64,000 nt of DNA, taken from Typhlomys cinereus. Its lineage: Eukaryota > Chordata > Mammalia > Rodentia > Platacanthomyidae. A model generated the notes under the pieces. That model did no database searches and was not told the origin of the DNA. It saw nothing but the letters and a program-made list of their open reading frames with translations. This document shows positions 43,094-53,794 of this stretch, one piece after another. The first letter of the stretch is position 1; every line of letters begins with the position of its first letter. The stretch spans positions 1,773,939 to 1,837,938 of the forward strand of contig JALPQD010000295.1 of the NCBI GenBank assembly GCA_023101885.1, given 5' to 3'. A program made the translations under genes and the position numbers.

Positions 43094-44262
43094 AGAATGA
43101 GGTAGAGAAATCATCCAAGAGAAGATTCAAGAGAAGATTATGAAGGGGGAGAACCTCTTCACTGTCAGCAAGTTGGAGTCCAACTTCTTTCAGAGAAACC
43201 TTCTGAGGAAAGCTCTTCAGAAGACCCTCACAGATCTGAAAGTGGACCTCTATTTTACTCACTAGCCAAGAGGAATTCACTCTGTAAGGAGTTAGTCTCC
43301 AAAGATAATAAAGACAATAGTATCACTAGGAAAATAACATTCTTGGAACTTGAGAAGGCATGGAGAAACCAGTAACCAAGATATTAGTGAAAACTCTGGG
43401 CATCTCAAATTTCAACCGCATCCAAATAGAAAACCTTTTTTAAAAATTAATTTATTTTTTCCACTCATACAAACTTAATAGGTACCCCAGTCCCCTCCCT
43501 CCCTCCACCCCTCCCTGGACCCCCTTGCTTCCTCCCTCCCCTTTCTCCTTCCTTTCTCCCTCCTTTCCCTTTCTCCTATTGCCCCCTCTCCCCCCAATCC
43601 CTGCAGCATCCTTTAGTGTGAATGTCAAACTTCCCTCTGGGTCCTCCACTCTAATGAGGTGTAAGGACTCAGTAGCATTGCCTAGAGCCCTTTCTGTTGT
43701 TCCCTTTTACTATAGGAACACTATTGTGGCTGTTCATCCCTTGCTTCTATGGATCCTAGTGCCTGTGATCCATGCTAGGCTTTCGGGGGTCAATGCTATG
43801 TTGGTCATTGTGCAGGTCATGCAAAGTCCTCAAATAGAAGACTCTTCCATAAATCTGGACTAAAATCTAAACTGGTGACCAGTCAGATCAAGTGTCCTTC
43901 ATACCTCTCGCAGGACTAAGTGATCCAGCACTGCCACTCCAAGGGCATCACCATCACAGTATATAGGCTCCTTTGGCCAAGCTAGATGACCCTTCACTAC
44001 TGGAGGACCCCAGGACAAATGACATTGCTTTAAAGCACAAGAAAACCTCAGCCCAGGTTCTGAGCCTAGTCCACATCAAGAGGAATGTGATAGTAATCCA
44101 TATCAGCAAGTATAGTTTAGACTTTCATGGCTTTGACTTCAAAATGAGTGATGAGGGGAGGAACACAATACTGAACTTCAACAGAAACTGGAGGTCCTAT
44201 CTCCTTCTTCTCAAGTCAGAAAATATTAACAGCAACCTTACAGTGAAGACTATTGAAATTTA
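43094..44262 (+). pseudogene. AKR1B-type aldo-keto reductase processed pseudogene, split by L1
   Basis: Intronless fragments in order: AIQEKI...ENLFTVSKLESNFF..LLRKALQKTLTDLKVDL (43,100-43,270); KDNKDN..ITFLELEKAW with a TLGISNFN motif (about 43,290-43,430); after the L1 fragment, the CHP-like and HSKGITIT stretch (43,860-43,960); then DDPSLLEDPR, HKKTSAQVL, KRNVIVI and NFNRNWR (43,973-44,220). This is the order in aldose-reductase-like enzymes, NADPH-dependent carbonyl reductases with a TIM barrel. Several stops and frameshifts are present, the N-terminal quarter is missing, and the C-terminal tail is diverged. Best resemblance from memory is AKR1B7/8/10. No function is expected. Confidence 0.75.
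43433..43838 (-). mobile_element. L1 3' UTR fragment inserted in the AKR pseudogene
   Basis: Aligns with 15,890-16,240, the 3' end of the L1 at 15.9 kb (CTCATACAAACTTAATAGGT, TATAGGAACACTATTGTGGC, ATGCAAAGTCC). Minus orientation. The pseudogene phrase AAATAGAAAA/AAATAGAAGA occurs on both sides and may be its target duplication. Confidence 0.85.
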
Positions 44263-44269
44263 ATCACCT

Positions 44270-45340
44270 TCAAGAGCACCAGTAGAGTGAATTGGCTATT
44301 GGTCAACCTGCATCTCTCTCCTCATAGTTCATCAAACCTATCTAATATCATGTAGGCCAAATTCTGAGTAATGCAGTATGTAAATCCTTGAGTTCAACCA
44401 GAAGCAGACTATAACATGGAAGTATGACTCTGTAGTACATGACAATTTCTTTGACTAGCTTGATTTCATCAAATGTTTGTTAAACATGAATATCTTTAAT
44501 AATGCTCAGGATACAAAGATAAAATAATCAAAATCATAAGAGCATCACATAAATTAAATGATGATTAGAAATTTCTCTCTCCCACAATCCCCCTAAAAGG
44601 AATTGGACACTGTAACACTGTACAGCTGTTCTGGTACCTGTGGCAATGTCTGAACTTAAAACCTGGTTCAGCATTCTAGAGTCAAGTCTTGAAAACCAGA
44701 GAAGACTGGAGAAGGAATCCAATAAACAGGACCAGACAGATGCACCTGATATGTGTGTGTGCCAACCAAGGAAATCTGAGACTTTTTCTGGGATTTTTTA
44801 AACATCTTTTGTTCTTGCTTCTCCTGGTCATCTGCCAGAGACTTATAATAGTACAATATTGTATAACTCCCTTGATTCCAGTCTCTCTCTCTTATGTCTC
44901 TTACCCAGTACTAATTACGAACTTCATTTCCTCTTTTCACTTGGCTATTATATACATAAAGCCACCTAGGATGTGTTAAAGGCAAGAAACCCCCACCAGA
45001 GGGATACTGATAATGTCACACCCAATGATGAACCCCATCCTGCTCTATTGAAGCTAAGTAGGTGAGGTTGCCTCTTCAGAGGAAAAGATTATAAAAGTAC
45101 TCACAGGCAGTTTAGGATCTAGGGATCCTAAAAGAAACAGTCCCATTCCAGTCCTTGGCCATAAACAAAACAAAACCAAGTGTACTCAGTTCTATCCTGG
45201 CTTTCAGCAGGAATACAAAAGGAGTTCTAACTTATTGTTATCTCTCTCGACTGAGCACCCCTATCTAAAACCTTTATGTGAACTACAAATGACAAATCTC
45301 CAGTCTAGACCTAAAAGGGCTTAAACCCCAAGAAATTGTT
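44270..45340. other. No gene recognised
   Basis: AT-rich sequence between the AKR pseudogene and the ERV. It could include decayed 3' ERV sequence but no polypurine tract or LTR end was identified. Confidence 0.5.
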
Positions 45341-45355
45341 TAGAGGATGATTTTC

Positions 45356-45616
45356 TTTTTTTTTTAAATTTTTTATTACTATTTATTGTTTATTCAATTG
45401 TGTGTGTGCGTATATATGTATGTGTGTGTGTGTAGAACCACGGATGAATTCGGGAACCACCATGGACGCCTCCACCTCCTCCTTGTTTACTCTGCCCGGG
45501 ATTCACAGGTTGCCCCTGCTTCTGCCTGGCGTCTATACGTGGGGTCTAGGATCCGAACTCGGGACCTTCTGCCTGCAAGGCAGAGGTTTAACCCCTGAGC
45601 CACCTCTCCAGCCCCC
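45356..45616 (-). mobile_element. Dimeric SINE with exact 15-bp target duplication
   Basis: TAGAGGATGATTTTC occurs at 45,341-45,355 and 45,617-45,631. The enclosed element defines a full unit: tRNA-like head at 45,616, Geo-type half, short (GT)n, then ATT-rich and T-run tail at 45,356. Confidence 0.95.
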
Positions 45617-45699
45617 TAGAGGATGATTTTCAACCTTTAGGTAATTTTAAAACCCTCATATATGTCGTTCTGCTATTGCTTCACTCCACTCTAGCTTGT

Positions 45700-46269
45700 T
45701 CAATATGCAATTGTTGTCTTAACATCATAATTTGGACAGCGTTAGCCTGTCCTTGACAAAGGCAAGAAGTCTATTAATGAGGCAGGGTCCAAGAGTCAGT
45801 ATAATATAGTATCAAGAGGGGGCCAGCTATAGCCGATAACAAGTTGTGAGCCAGGAGAGCTATTAAACCAAGTCTCAAACCATCCCTGTGGCTGTTCTAG
45901 TTGTCTCTGCTGCTTTTCTAAATTTTCTCTGACTTTAGCTAAGGAATTTCTTACAACACCAGAGTTATTTATATAGTAACAACATTCCTCACTTAATGCG
46001 GCGCAGAGTCCTCCTTGTTGTAGGAGTAGTAAATCTAGGCCCCATCCGGTTCTGTAATGCTACTTCTGCCAGTGAGTCAAGGGAGGTTTCTAATCGTCCT
46101 AGAGATTGTTCTAAGTATTGTATGTCCCGGTTAATAGCACTGTGTAAAGCTTGTATCTGGGTTGACTGTGTCCCTAGTGCTGCAGCCCCCATGCCAGCCC
46201 CTGCCAGTCCTAGGAGGGCTGCCACGGTTACTGCTATAAATACTTCTCTTTTCGGCCTATAGATTCTAT
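45700..46269 (-). pseudogene. env: ERV env: TM fragment
   Basis: A furin-type RPKR site is followed by a hydrophobic fusion-peptide-like run (VAALLGLAGAGMGAAAL) and a heptad-repeat region. A frameshift near 46,035 moves the immunosuppressive-type and Cys-X6-Cys-Cys region into another frame. The membrane anchor is degraded. The SINE at 45,356-45,616 lies just beyond. Confidence 0.8.
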
Positions 46270-47430
46270 CTAAGAATGTTGTTACTGAGTTAAAAATTCT
46301 GAGTTTGTATGATAGATTATTCTAGGCATCACGAGCACTGGGACACAGGGGTCCTTTTTTGTATGCACGACTGTCCCAGACACACAGGCGGTTAGGTTTT
46401 ATTACAAGCCCACATGCTTCCGGTATCACTGGAGGGTAATATTGTCCTTGAGTGGCTTGTGTGGTCAGGCTACAATGACCGATAGTCTTGTTAATGTTAG
46501 TATCCCCTATGCAGTACCATTCCGGTTACGGGGAGAGTGAATTTAGGTTTGGTGGAGTTCCAGGCACAAGCTGTAACTTTAGGATTGTAGGAGAGAGCAT
46601 TTGTTCGGGATTTATTACATAGCTTCGTAGTAAGGAGGGGCTGCCCATAGAAAGCCAACAATCCAATCCCGGGTTAAATTAGGCTGGCTAGCGTTTAGGG
46701 TGAGAAAAACAGTCTGTAACATAGAATAAGTCCTCGACTCCATGTTCAGGTCCAGAGGTCGGATCGGGGGACCCTAGAAGGCCTTTCAGTCATCCTGTTA
46801 CCTGCTTGGGAGTTAGTGGGCACTGGCACATTGGGGGTTGGGGCCTGGGTCTTACCTTTGATGGCATTCTTAAGTACCTGGTTGATTCGGAGATGGGCTT
46901 TCTTATTAGCGTCTCCAGATGTCAGGTGATCCCTAAGTACCTGGTTGGTGCCCACGTAGGACGTTGGCAGTCTGACCTGTTTCCTTATCTGTACGAACCC
47001 CCCCCGGGTCCTGTCCGTCCACATTGTATCTAAAGCCCCATTGTTTCCCCAAGAGCCACCTTATATTACCTGGCTCCCGTATAGTGATGTTAAGTTGCTC
47101 GCAAAATTGCCCAGGGTGGATTCGCCATGGGCGGGGGTGCCCCTTCCAGAAGGGGCAGCCCTTGGGATGCGGAGTAACAGAGATGAACCTGTCAGTTCCT
47201 CCATCAGGCTTTCCATTTCCCACAGTCTCACAGCCCCAATAGGCGCAATAGTGATACCCAGGCTGTTTACAATATCCCTCCGCATCCTCAGGGCAGCCAT
47301 ACCAAGGCATTGCATTCATCCAGGTATAGGGTGATGCGGGCACCAGAGCACACATAGAGGTGATGAACGTCACCGGTTGATCTCCATGGCTCGAGATCTC
47401 TTTGATGACTTGTAGCTGGTTTCCGGCCAC
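46270..47430 (-). pseudogene. env: ERV env: SU fragment
   Basis: 47,430-46,933 contains HYCAYWGCETVG and WGFRYNVDGQDPG, phrases typical of gammaretroviral SU. Further down, the expected Cys-X-X-Cys motif reads CWLS at 46,649-46,660. Frames are broken near 46,740 and 46,500. It lies directly after integrase, with env starting inside the end of pol as usual for the genus. Confidence 0.8.
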
Positions 47431-47547
47431 TCGACTTAATGTCCATTTAAACGGCTGATGAGCGCTGCTCTGTTCAGCTGTTATTTGGACTGGTTTCAGT
47501 CGGGTTAGTACCAGTGCGACGGATGCGAAGCTTAAGGGGGTTGTTAG

Positions 47548-48642
47548 TTATCTTTTCCACTGCCCAAGCATCTTTAGGTAATTGTGGTGGCGCTCTCTGA
47601 CATGAGAGATGTGCACCCAGGCAGCAATACCGTCAACCTTTACCGCAGTGGGGGTGGTCAGCAGTACGGTGTGGGGTCCTTTCCAGCGGGGCTCTAAGGT
47701 GTGGGTCTGGTGTCGTCGGACATAGACGAAGTCTCCGGGGTGGAACCGATGCTCTCCCTGTCCGGTTCCCCTGGTTGATAGATGGCTGAACACTTGGTCC
47801 AGAGATCGTCCTGTACTGCTGGATCCCTTTAAGCCTGATAATCAGAGTCATATCAAGTGGGAAGCCCTGTTCTTTTTATCTGTGTTAGGGGGGCCAGGAT
47901 CCATAGAGGAGTTCGAAGGGGTAAGTCCCAACAGTTTGGAAGGGGTGTTCCTGGCCCGGAACAGGGCCAGTGGTAGGAGCATCACCCAGTCTGATCCGCC
48001 AGTCTCCATAGAACATTTTGGTTAAGGTCTCTTTTGGAGTTCTATTCATCTTTCTACCTGTCCTGAGCTCTGGGGTCTATAAGCACAATGAAGTTTCAAA
48101 TCAGTCCCCAGGAACCTGGCTATTCCCTGACTTACCTGAGCAACGAAGGCTGGGCCATTATCCGACCCGATTACCTTAGGTACGCCAAACCGAGGGAAGA
48201 TGTTCTTCTAGGATCTTCTTGACTACGACCGTAGCGGTTTCATTTTTGGTTGGATAAGCTTCTACCCATCCTGAAAAGGGTCTATAAAGACTAATAGATA
48301 TCTATATCCATATTTGGCAGGTATCATTTCAGTAAAATCTATTTCCCAATAGGTCCCTGGCCGGTCCCCCTGAGTCGTTGTCCTAATTTCCTCCTGTGGC
48401 TGAGAGTTTACCAATCCACAGGGTTTACATGCTGTAATAATTTCATCAATGAGGTGGGACATCCTAGGGATCATGAATTCAGTATCTTTGATAATATCCC
48501 TTATTTTGGCTCCTCCTAAATGAGTCCATTGATGCATCTGCTGAATTAATTCCCTCGTGTCCTTTCGGGGCAGAATTATCAGTCCAGTAGGGGTCCTCCA
48601 AGCCCCTAGTTCTTTATCGAAGGACTTGTCAAGTTTCTCCAT
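47548..48642 (-). pseudogene. pol: ERV pol: integrase fragments
   Basis: 48,262-48,642 holds an HHCC-type zinc-binding region (MHQWTH ... ACKPC) and the first catalytic Asp in WEIDFTEM. The frame is then broken near 48,262. 47,548-47,793 holds the C-terminal domain ([20 protein letters not shown]). The middle part with the remaining catalytic residues is frame-shifted and decayed. Confidence 0.85.
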
Positions 48643-48763
48643 TAATTTTAAGTCCTCTGGTGAGTACTTATAGGTAGCCTTTGTTCTTCAGTATTAACAT
48701 AGGAGTCATTGTAAAGCTGCTTTTCTTGCCTCTTGGTCTGCCATGTTATTTCCTATAGCTATC

Positions 48764-49171
48764 TTATTGCTGTTTTTTCTGATGCCCCGGGCAATGGATG
48801 ATACTCACTTTTGCAGGCAGGTGGAGTGCCTCTAGAAGGTCTAGGATCTCATCTTTGTTCTTGATTTCCTTGCCTTCAGAGGTCAGCAACCCTCGCTGCT
48901 GATAGATGGCTCCATGGACATGTGCCGTTGCGAAGGCATAACGGCTGTCCGTGTAGATGTTAATGCGTCGCCCTTTGCTCATCTCAAGAGCTTTGGTCAA
49001 GGCTATCAGTTCGGCCTTCTGGGCTGACGTACCAGCAGGCAATGGCGAGGCCCAGATGACCTTAGTCCCATCCACAACAGCTGCTCCAGCTCTCCTTTCT
49101 CCATAGTCTAGGAAACTGCTACCATCAGTGTACCAGGTCATCTCAGCATCAGACAAGGGCTGATCAGTCAA
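48764..49171 (-). pseudogene. pol: ERV pol: RNase H fragment
   Basis: One open frame of 135 codons includes [21 protein letters not shown] and [15 protein letters not shown], which supply the Asp-Glu-Asp metal site of gammaretroviral RNase H. The end HCPGHQK also fits. The frame stops before integrase. Confidence 0.9.
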
Positions 49172-49700
49172 GTCCTTCCGCCACCCGTGTGCTTCAGCGA
49201 GGACTTGTAAGCAGTCATGGACCGGGGGAGTCCAACTCCGGCTCAGGCAGTAGCGGGATTTAAGCCAAGGGCCGGTTGGAAGGTTATTCTATCATTATTT
49301 AGTAGCAAGGCTTGGTAGTGAGTCACCCGGGCATTGCTCAACCATCGGTCTGGAGGTTGTCTGATTACACTCTCTAGGGCATGGGGCGCGGCTATAGTCA
49401 GATTTTGTCCCATGGTTAGCTATCAGCATCTTTTACTAGGGCGGCGTGGCTGCTATATGCGTAGGCATGCTGGCCATCCGGCCGTGACTGGATCAAGTCT
49501 TTTCGACAAGTAGCCACTGGTCTCTTCCAAGGCCCCAATTTTTGGTCAATACCCCTTTTGCCATACCCCTGTTCCTGCCACATATAGATGAAAGGGCTTT
49601 GTTATATCAGGCAAGCCTAGGGCTGGTGCTGACATTAGAGCCCTTTTTTATATATCAAACGCCTGTTGCCTTTTCAGTCCAGGTAAACGGCTCCTTGTTT

Positions 49701-50320
49701 TTAGTCAGAGTGTAATGGAGCTGCCAATTCTGCAAAGCCCGGTATACCAGAGCCGGCAAAATCCTGCAGTTCTAAGAATTCTCTCATCTGCTTAGAGTTC
49801 TGAGGCGGTGGAATGTGGAACACAGTCTGTTTCCGTGCCTCTGAGAGCCATCTTTTTCCTCCCTCTAGTACATACCCCAGGTAACTCACCTTCTTCTGGC
49901 AGATCTGGGCTTTCTTGGCCGATGCTCGGTATCCCAGGTCTCCCAGCTCCCTGAGCAACCACTCGGTGCCTTCTCCGACAGGTTGACTCATCAGGGGCAG
50001 CCAGCAAGAGATCATCTACATATTGTAGTAGGGTTACCTGGGGGTTCTGGGTCCTGAAGAGTAGGAGATCCTGGTGTAAGGCCTCATCAAAGATGGTAGG
50101 CGAGTTCTTAATACCTTGTGAAAGCCTTGTCCAGGTAAGTTGTCCAGATGTGCCTGTTACAGGATCCCCCATCAAAGGCGAAGAGAGATTGGCTAACAGG
50201 AGCCAGCTCCAAGCAGAAAAAGGCGTCTTTTAAGTCTAATACCGTGTACCAGACTTGATCTGGGGGAAGAGAACTCAGGAGGGTATAAGGGTTAGGAACA
50301 GTTGGGTGGATAAGCTATAT
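49701..50320 (-). pseudogene. pol: ERV pol: reverse transcriptase fragment
   Basis: Contains the conserved [13 protein letters not shown] stretch in one frame and [12 protein letters not shown], the catalytic YVDD motif, in another. It continues to the [14 protein letters not shown] segment. At least two frameshifts separate these blocks. RT would copy viral RNA to DNA; this copy is dead. Confidence 0.85.
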
Positions 50321-50324
50321 CACC

Positions 50325-51044
50325 AAAAAATTTCCACCCTATCTTGACAACCTTATGAAAACTGTATCAATGAATTCCCAGCTTCAGACATCCTTTCACC
50401 TCCTATCTGGTAACAAATGCACAGTGGGTCAGCAGAAGAAACGGATGGCTCTAGTCCCGGATGAGTGACTGAAGGTCTCACTATCCTTGGAGGGCATGCT
50501 AAGTTCCATTACTATTGCTATATAAACCTGAATTGCTTTGATGATAAAGTCAGGGTTTTCTGTGAACACCACAGGAACTCTACTCCGTGAGACCTGACGG
50601 TTTTATCAGACTCATGGGAACCTGCTTCACTGAAGCAGTGCCTTTCAGAAAAGGATATACTGGCAGAGATTAAAACAGCAGGCTAAAATTAACACAAGGA
50701 AAGCAAAAATGAATTTATGGAAAGGGACGATGTCTTCTGAGGAATCAATAGTCCTTCACTGAGTTTTGACATGACAGAAAATAAACTTATTCTATCTTAC
50801 ATTTTTTTAACCGATATGTGAAACTTGCCCTTTCACTTGGTATTTCAAGGAGAATATTTGATAATTCCCTCTTCCTTTGCCTAGCACAGTTTTTTGCTTG
50901 CAAGATTGGTGTGCTAACAAGATCAAGGGAGGTTTGGTCTCGAGGTGATTTTGCAGGAAAATTAGAGCAAGACTTTTCCTTATAAGAAGAAAAGGAATTT
51001 TCTAAATCTCGAGAAATTTACCATCATCATCTCTCAATAAAAAT
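50325..51044. other. AT-rich sequence, no gene recognised
   Basis: ERV similarity ends abruptly near 50,320. The following 700 bp match nothing recognised. Confidence 0.5.
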
Positions 51045-51054
51045 GCCTTTTAAA

Positions 51055-51375
51055 GGGGCTGGAGAGGTGGCTCAGGGGTTAATCCTCTGCCTTGCAGGCA
51101 GAAGGTCCTCAGTTCGGATCCTAGATCCCACGTATGTACACCAGGCAGAAGCGGGGGCAGCCTGCATTTTGGTCCTGGTAGGGCAGAGCCTGTGAATCCA
51201 GGGCAGAGTAAACAAGGAGGAGGTGGAGGCGGTCCATGTGGGTTCCCGAATTCCCCGTGGTTCTACACACACTCACACACACACACCCACTACACACACA
51301 CACACACACACACACCACACACACACACACACACACGATTGAATAAATAAGAAACAATAAAAAAATTTTTTAAAA
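51055..51375 (+). mobile_element. Dimeric SINE with target duplication
   Basis: GCCTTTTAAA at 51,045-51,054 and 51,376-51,385 flank a full unit with interrupted (CA)n tail (CACACACCCACTACACAC) and a GAATAAATAAGAAACAAT end. Confidence 0.9.
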
Positions 51376-51444
51376 GCCTTTTAAAATTGGACATTACTTT
51401 TTCTGTGAAAGAAATAGGCTATCCATTTTCCCAAGCTCAGGCTG

Positions 51445-51582
51445 CATATAGGAGATATTCTTAGTTGTTGTTAATGTTTGGGAAGGTCACGGCTACTTTA
51501 GGAAGTAGAATCCTGCTGTAGGAAAGCACAGCCAAGGGCCTTGAGCTTTGGTAGTCTAGCCTCCTTCCTCTAGCAGTTGGCA
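51445..51582 (+). repeat. Direct repeat copy 1, ends at the assembly gap
   Basis: CATATAGGAGATATTCTTAG through CTAGCAGTTGGCA is nearly identical to 52,516-52,652. Copy 1 ends at the first N. Confidence 0.9.
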
Positions 51583-51592
51583 NNNNNNNNNN
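51583..51592. other. Assembly gap (10 N)
   Basis: Ten N bases. The round number suggests a gap of unknown or nominal size. Confidence 1.
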
Positions 51593-51676
51593 GAGAATCC
51601 AATAACAAGATCATCTATCAGCCACACTAAGGAAATTAATTTAGAAAACCCTGGTAATGACTGACTGTTGGACATT

Positions 51677-52010
51677 GTAGGGTTCCGTGACCAGCACGCT
51701 TACCTCGCAATCCTGAATGTACGAGTGGGGTCAGCAAGAATTAAGTCAGGCTGGGTCAAGAGGGAATCTTGGAAAAGCTGAAACCAAGTCTTTATTTGGA
51801 ACCCAATCCCTTATATACCATGAACCAGGGGGTGAAGTCTGTACACTGCCAGAGTGATGACATCAATAGTGACAGACTGCAGGTGCAAAGTCCACACAGG
51901 GGGACCACCACCAACAATACAGCCCTGCCAATCCTTAGACATGTTAATTGCCTTAATGGCCCCATCAGGGTGGAGAAGAAACAGGTCTGGTGCATGGTGG
52001 TACAATTATA
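51677..52010 (-). mobile_element. Probable solo LTR, minus strand
   Basis: On the minus strand a TATA-like GTATATAAGG (complement of about 51,811-51,820) is followed by AATAAA (about 51,792-51,797) and a U5-like region ending near CCCTACA. No internal ERV sequence adjoins it. Confidence 0.4.
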
Positions 52011-52515
52011 ATGTGAAGCTCTGCAATGCCCTTCTTGGAGGTATGCTGATCAATGTCTAGGTGGCTTCCAAAGAACAGGAAGAATATGTAAAAAACACTT
52101 CTGCCCTTAACCTATTCAGACAGGACAAGATCCATCCCTGCCTCTTGTGGGAAGGTCAACAGGAGTCAGCCTACCACTATACTGGCATAGGCTAGCTGCT
52201 GGCATAGGAGGCACACTGCAACTGGACTGCAAGGGATGCCCTTGGCATCCATCTACAAGAAATGGAGATCTTGGGCTTGAGCGTTCCCTACAGGACATGA
52301 TTCATATCACAGCTGAGTTGTTTATGTTAAACAGTTAAATCTCAGTATAGTGATTCCTGACTGTAGTTACAGTCATTGTAGTTACATCTAGAGATAAGGA
52401 TTTATTAGTAATCTTAGATCATACGTCAGATATAGACTTGGAAATAAAAGTGTGTTTCCTCTTTTAGTGAAATGCAATGTCCTAATGGTGGCATAGTTTA
52501 GATGTGATTTGTCTC

Positions 52516-53050
52516 CATATAGGAGATATTCTTAGTTGTTGTTAATGTTTGGGAAGGTCACGGCTACTTTAGGAAGTAGAATCCTGCTGAGAAAAGCACA
52601 GCCAAGGGCCTTGAGCTTTGGTAGTCTAGCCTCCTTCCTCTAGCAGTTGGCACTTTTCTCTCATGTGGATGTGGTGACTAAACCACCTCCAGCTTCTGCC
52701 TCCAAACCATGCCTCCTGCTGTGGTATTCCCTCCACAGAAGATGCTCTTTGGGTGTTCTGGGGGAATTGATTGCTGGGACCCTGACGTCTGCCTCACCTG
52801 AAGTGAGGAAACCTTTGCTTCTCTTAAATGCCTCCATTGTTCCCATATCTTGTTATGTCATTAATTGCTCTATTTTCCTCCTCTTACACAAGAACATGTA
52901 TCACGCTGAACACATCCTGTTCAATGGCCCCCACTTTCTGAAGTTATGTTAGAGCTGATTGCTTTAACCTTTGTTTTCTAATAAAGCTCTTTCATTCTTG
53001 CTGAATCCGTCATCTGTGTGTACCATTCTTTGGGTTTTGAGACAGATTTC
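52516..53050 (+). mobile_element. Probable LTR or medium repeat containing direct repeat copy 2
   Basis: Starts with the 138-bp repeat also seen at the gap edge and runs to a polyadenylation signal (TCTAATAAAGCTCTTTCATT) and a U5-like end (CATTCTTTGGGTTTTGAGAC). Confidence 0.45.
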
Positions 53051-53520
53051 AGCTCAAAGAATATTCTGCAGTAATAGAAGAGAAATTTGAAGACAAAGTC
53101 ATTACCTGGTTATATGAAGGGATAGTTATATATTTCATTAACTAGGGTATTGGAGAGAATTAAGTATACAAACTGTCAATGATCTCATCTTTCTGCTTAA
53201 TTGTCATTCAAAATGGTCTACATAGACTGACAATGTCTCTTTCCATCAAATGTGATCAAAGAATCAGGACTTCTGAGAGACAGAATCCAGATTTTATTAT
53301 GAAGGTTTGACATTACATAATTGTGGGACTAGTTAAGCAGGAGTTTGGGGAAGAGGTACTTTGCATATATAAAAGCAAGAATGATGTGAACTGCAACTAC
53401 TATATTGTCCATAAGTCACTGGCACATGTGGAATCCTTGAGGTTTTCCGCACTATAGTGGATTAAACAATATGTAGCAGGGAAAGGATTGGTTGGCAGTG
53501 ATTCATCCTTGAGATAAGAA
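53051..53520. other. No gene recognised
   Basis: AT-rich sequence without recognisable repeat or frame. Confidence 0.5.
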
Positions 53521-53526
53521 TATAGG

Positions 53527-53790
53527 GCTGGAGAGATGGCTAGGGGTTAAGAATTGCCTTACAAGAATAAGGTCCTGATTCTGATCCAGTTTCCATGTAA
53601 AAAATGGCCAAAGGGAAATGGCAGTGGGCTGCATTTCGGTCCTGGTGGTGGAACCTGGGAATGACGTAATAAAAAAAGGAGATAGAAACATCCAGGATGA
53701 TTTCTGAGTCACCCTTGATCCTACACAGGGACACAGTACCGTGTACAACACACACACAATAAATAAGTAAAATAAAATAAAATAATTAAA
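53527..53790 (+). mobile_element. Dimeric SINE with many single-base losses
   Basis: GGGCTGGAGAGATGGCTAGG lacks one to three bases of the consensus TGGCTCAGGGG, and several other places lack single bases. The tail is a short CA-run and (AATAA)n. Confidence 0.8.
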
Positions 53791-53794
53791 TAAA

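Larger units (their letters stand above)
45690..50320 (-). mobile_element. Broken gammaretrovirus-like ERV (pol-env), minus strand
   Basis: From 50,320 down to about 45,690 the minus strand carries, in order, reverse transcriptase, RNase H, integrase, SU and TM pieces. Frames are broken many times. Gag, protease, the start of RT, both LTRs and the primer site were not found. The element is an old, replication-dead class I ERV copy. Confidence 0.88.

Noticed and set aside
51055..51130. tRNA-gene-like A and B boxes in this and other SINE heads
   Set aside because: They are the pol III promoter remnants of the SINE left half; cloverleaf and anticodon context are not kept as in a true tRNA gene.
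51405..52652. Simple unmerged contig overlap at the gap
   Set aside because: Left flanks of the two repeat copies differ and internal bases differ (GCTGTAGG versus GCTGAGA), so a plain overlap duplicate is not proven; listed instead as an open finding.
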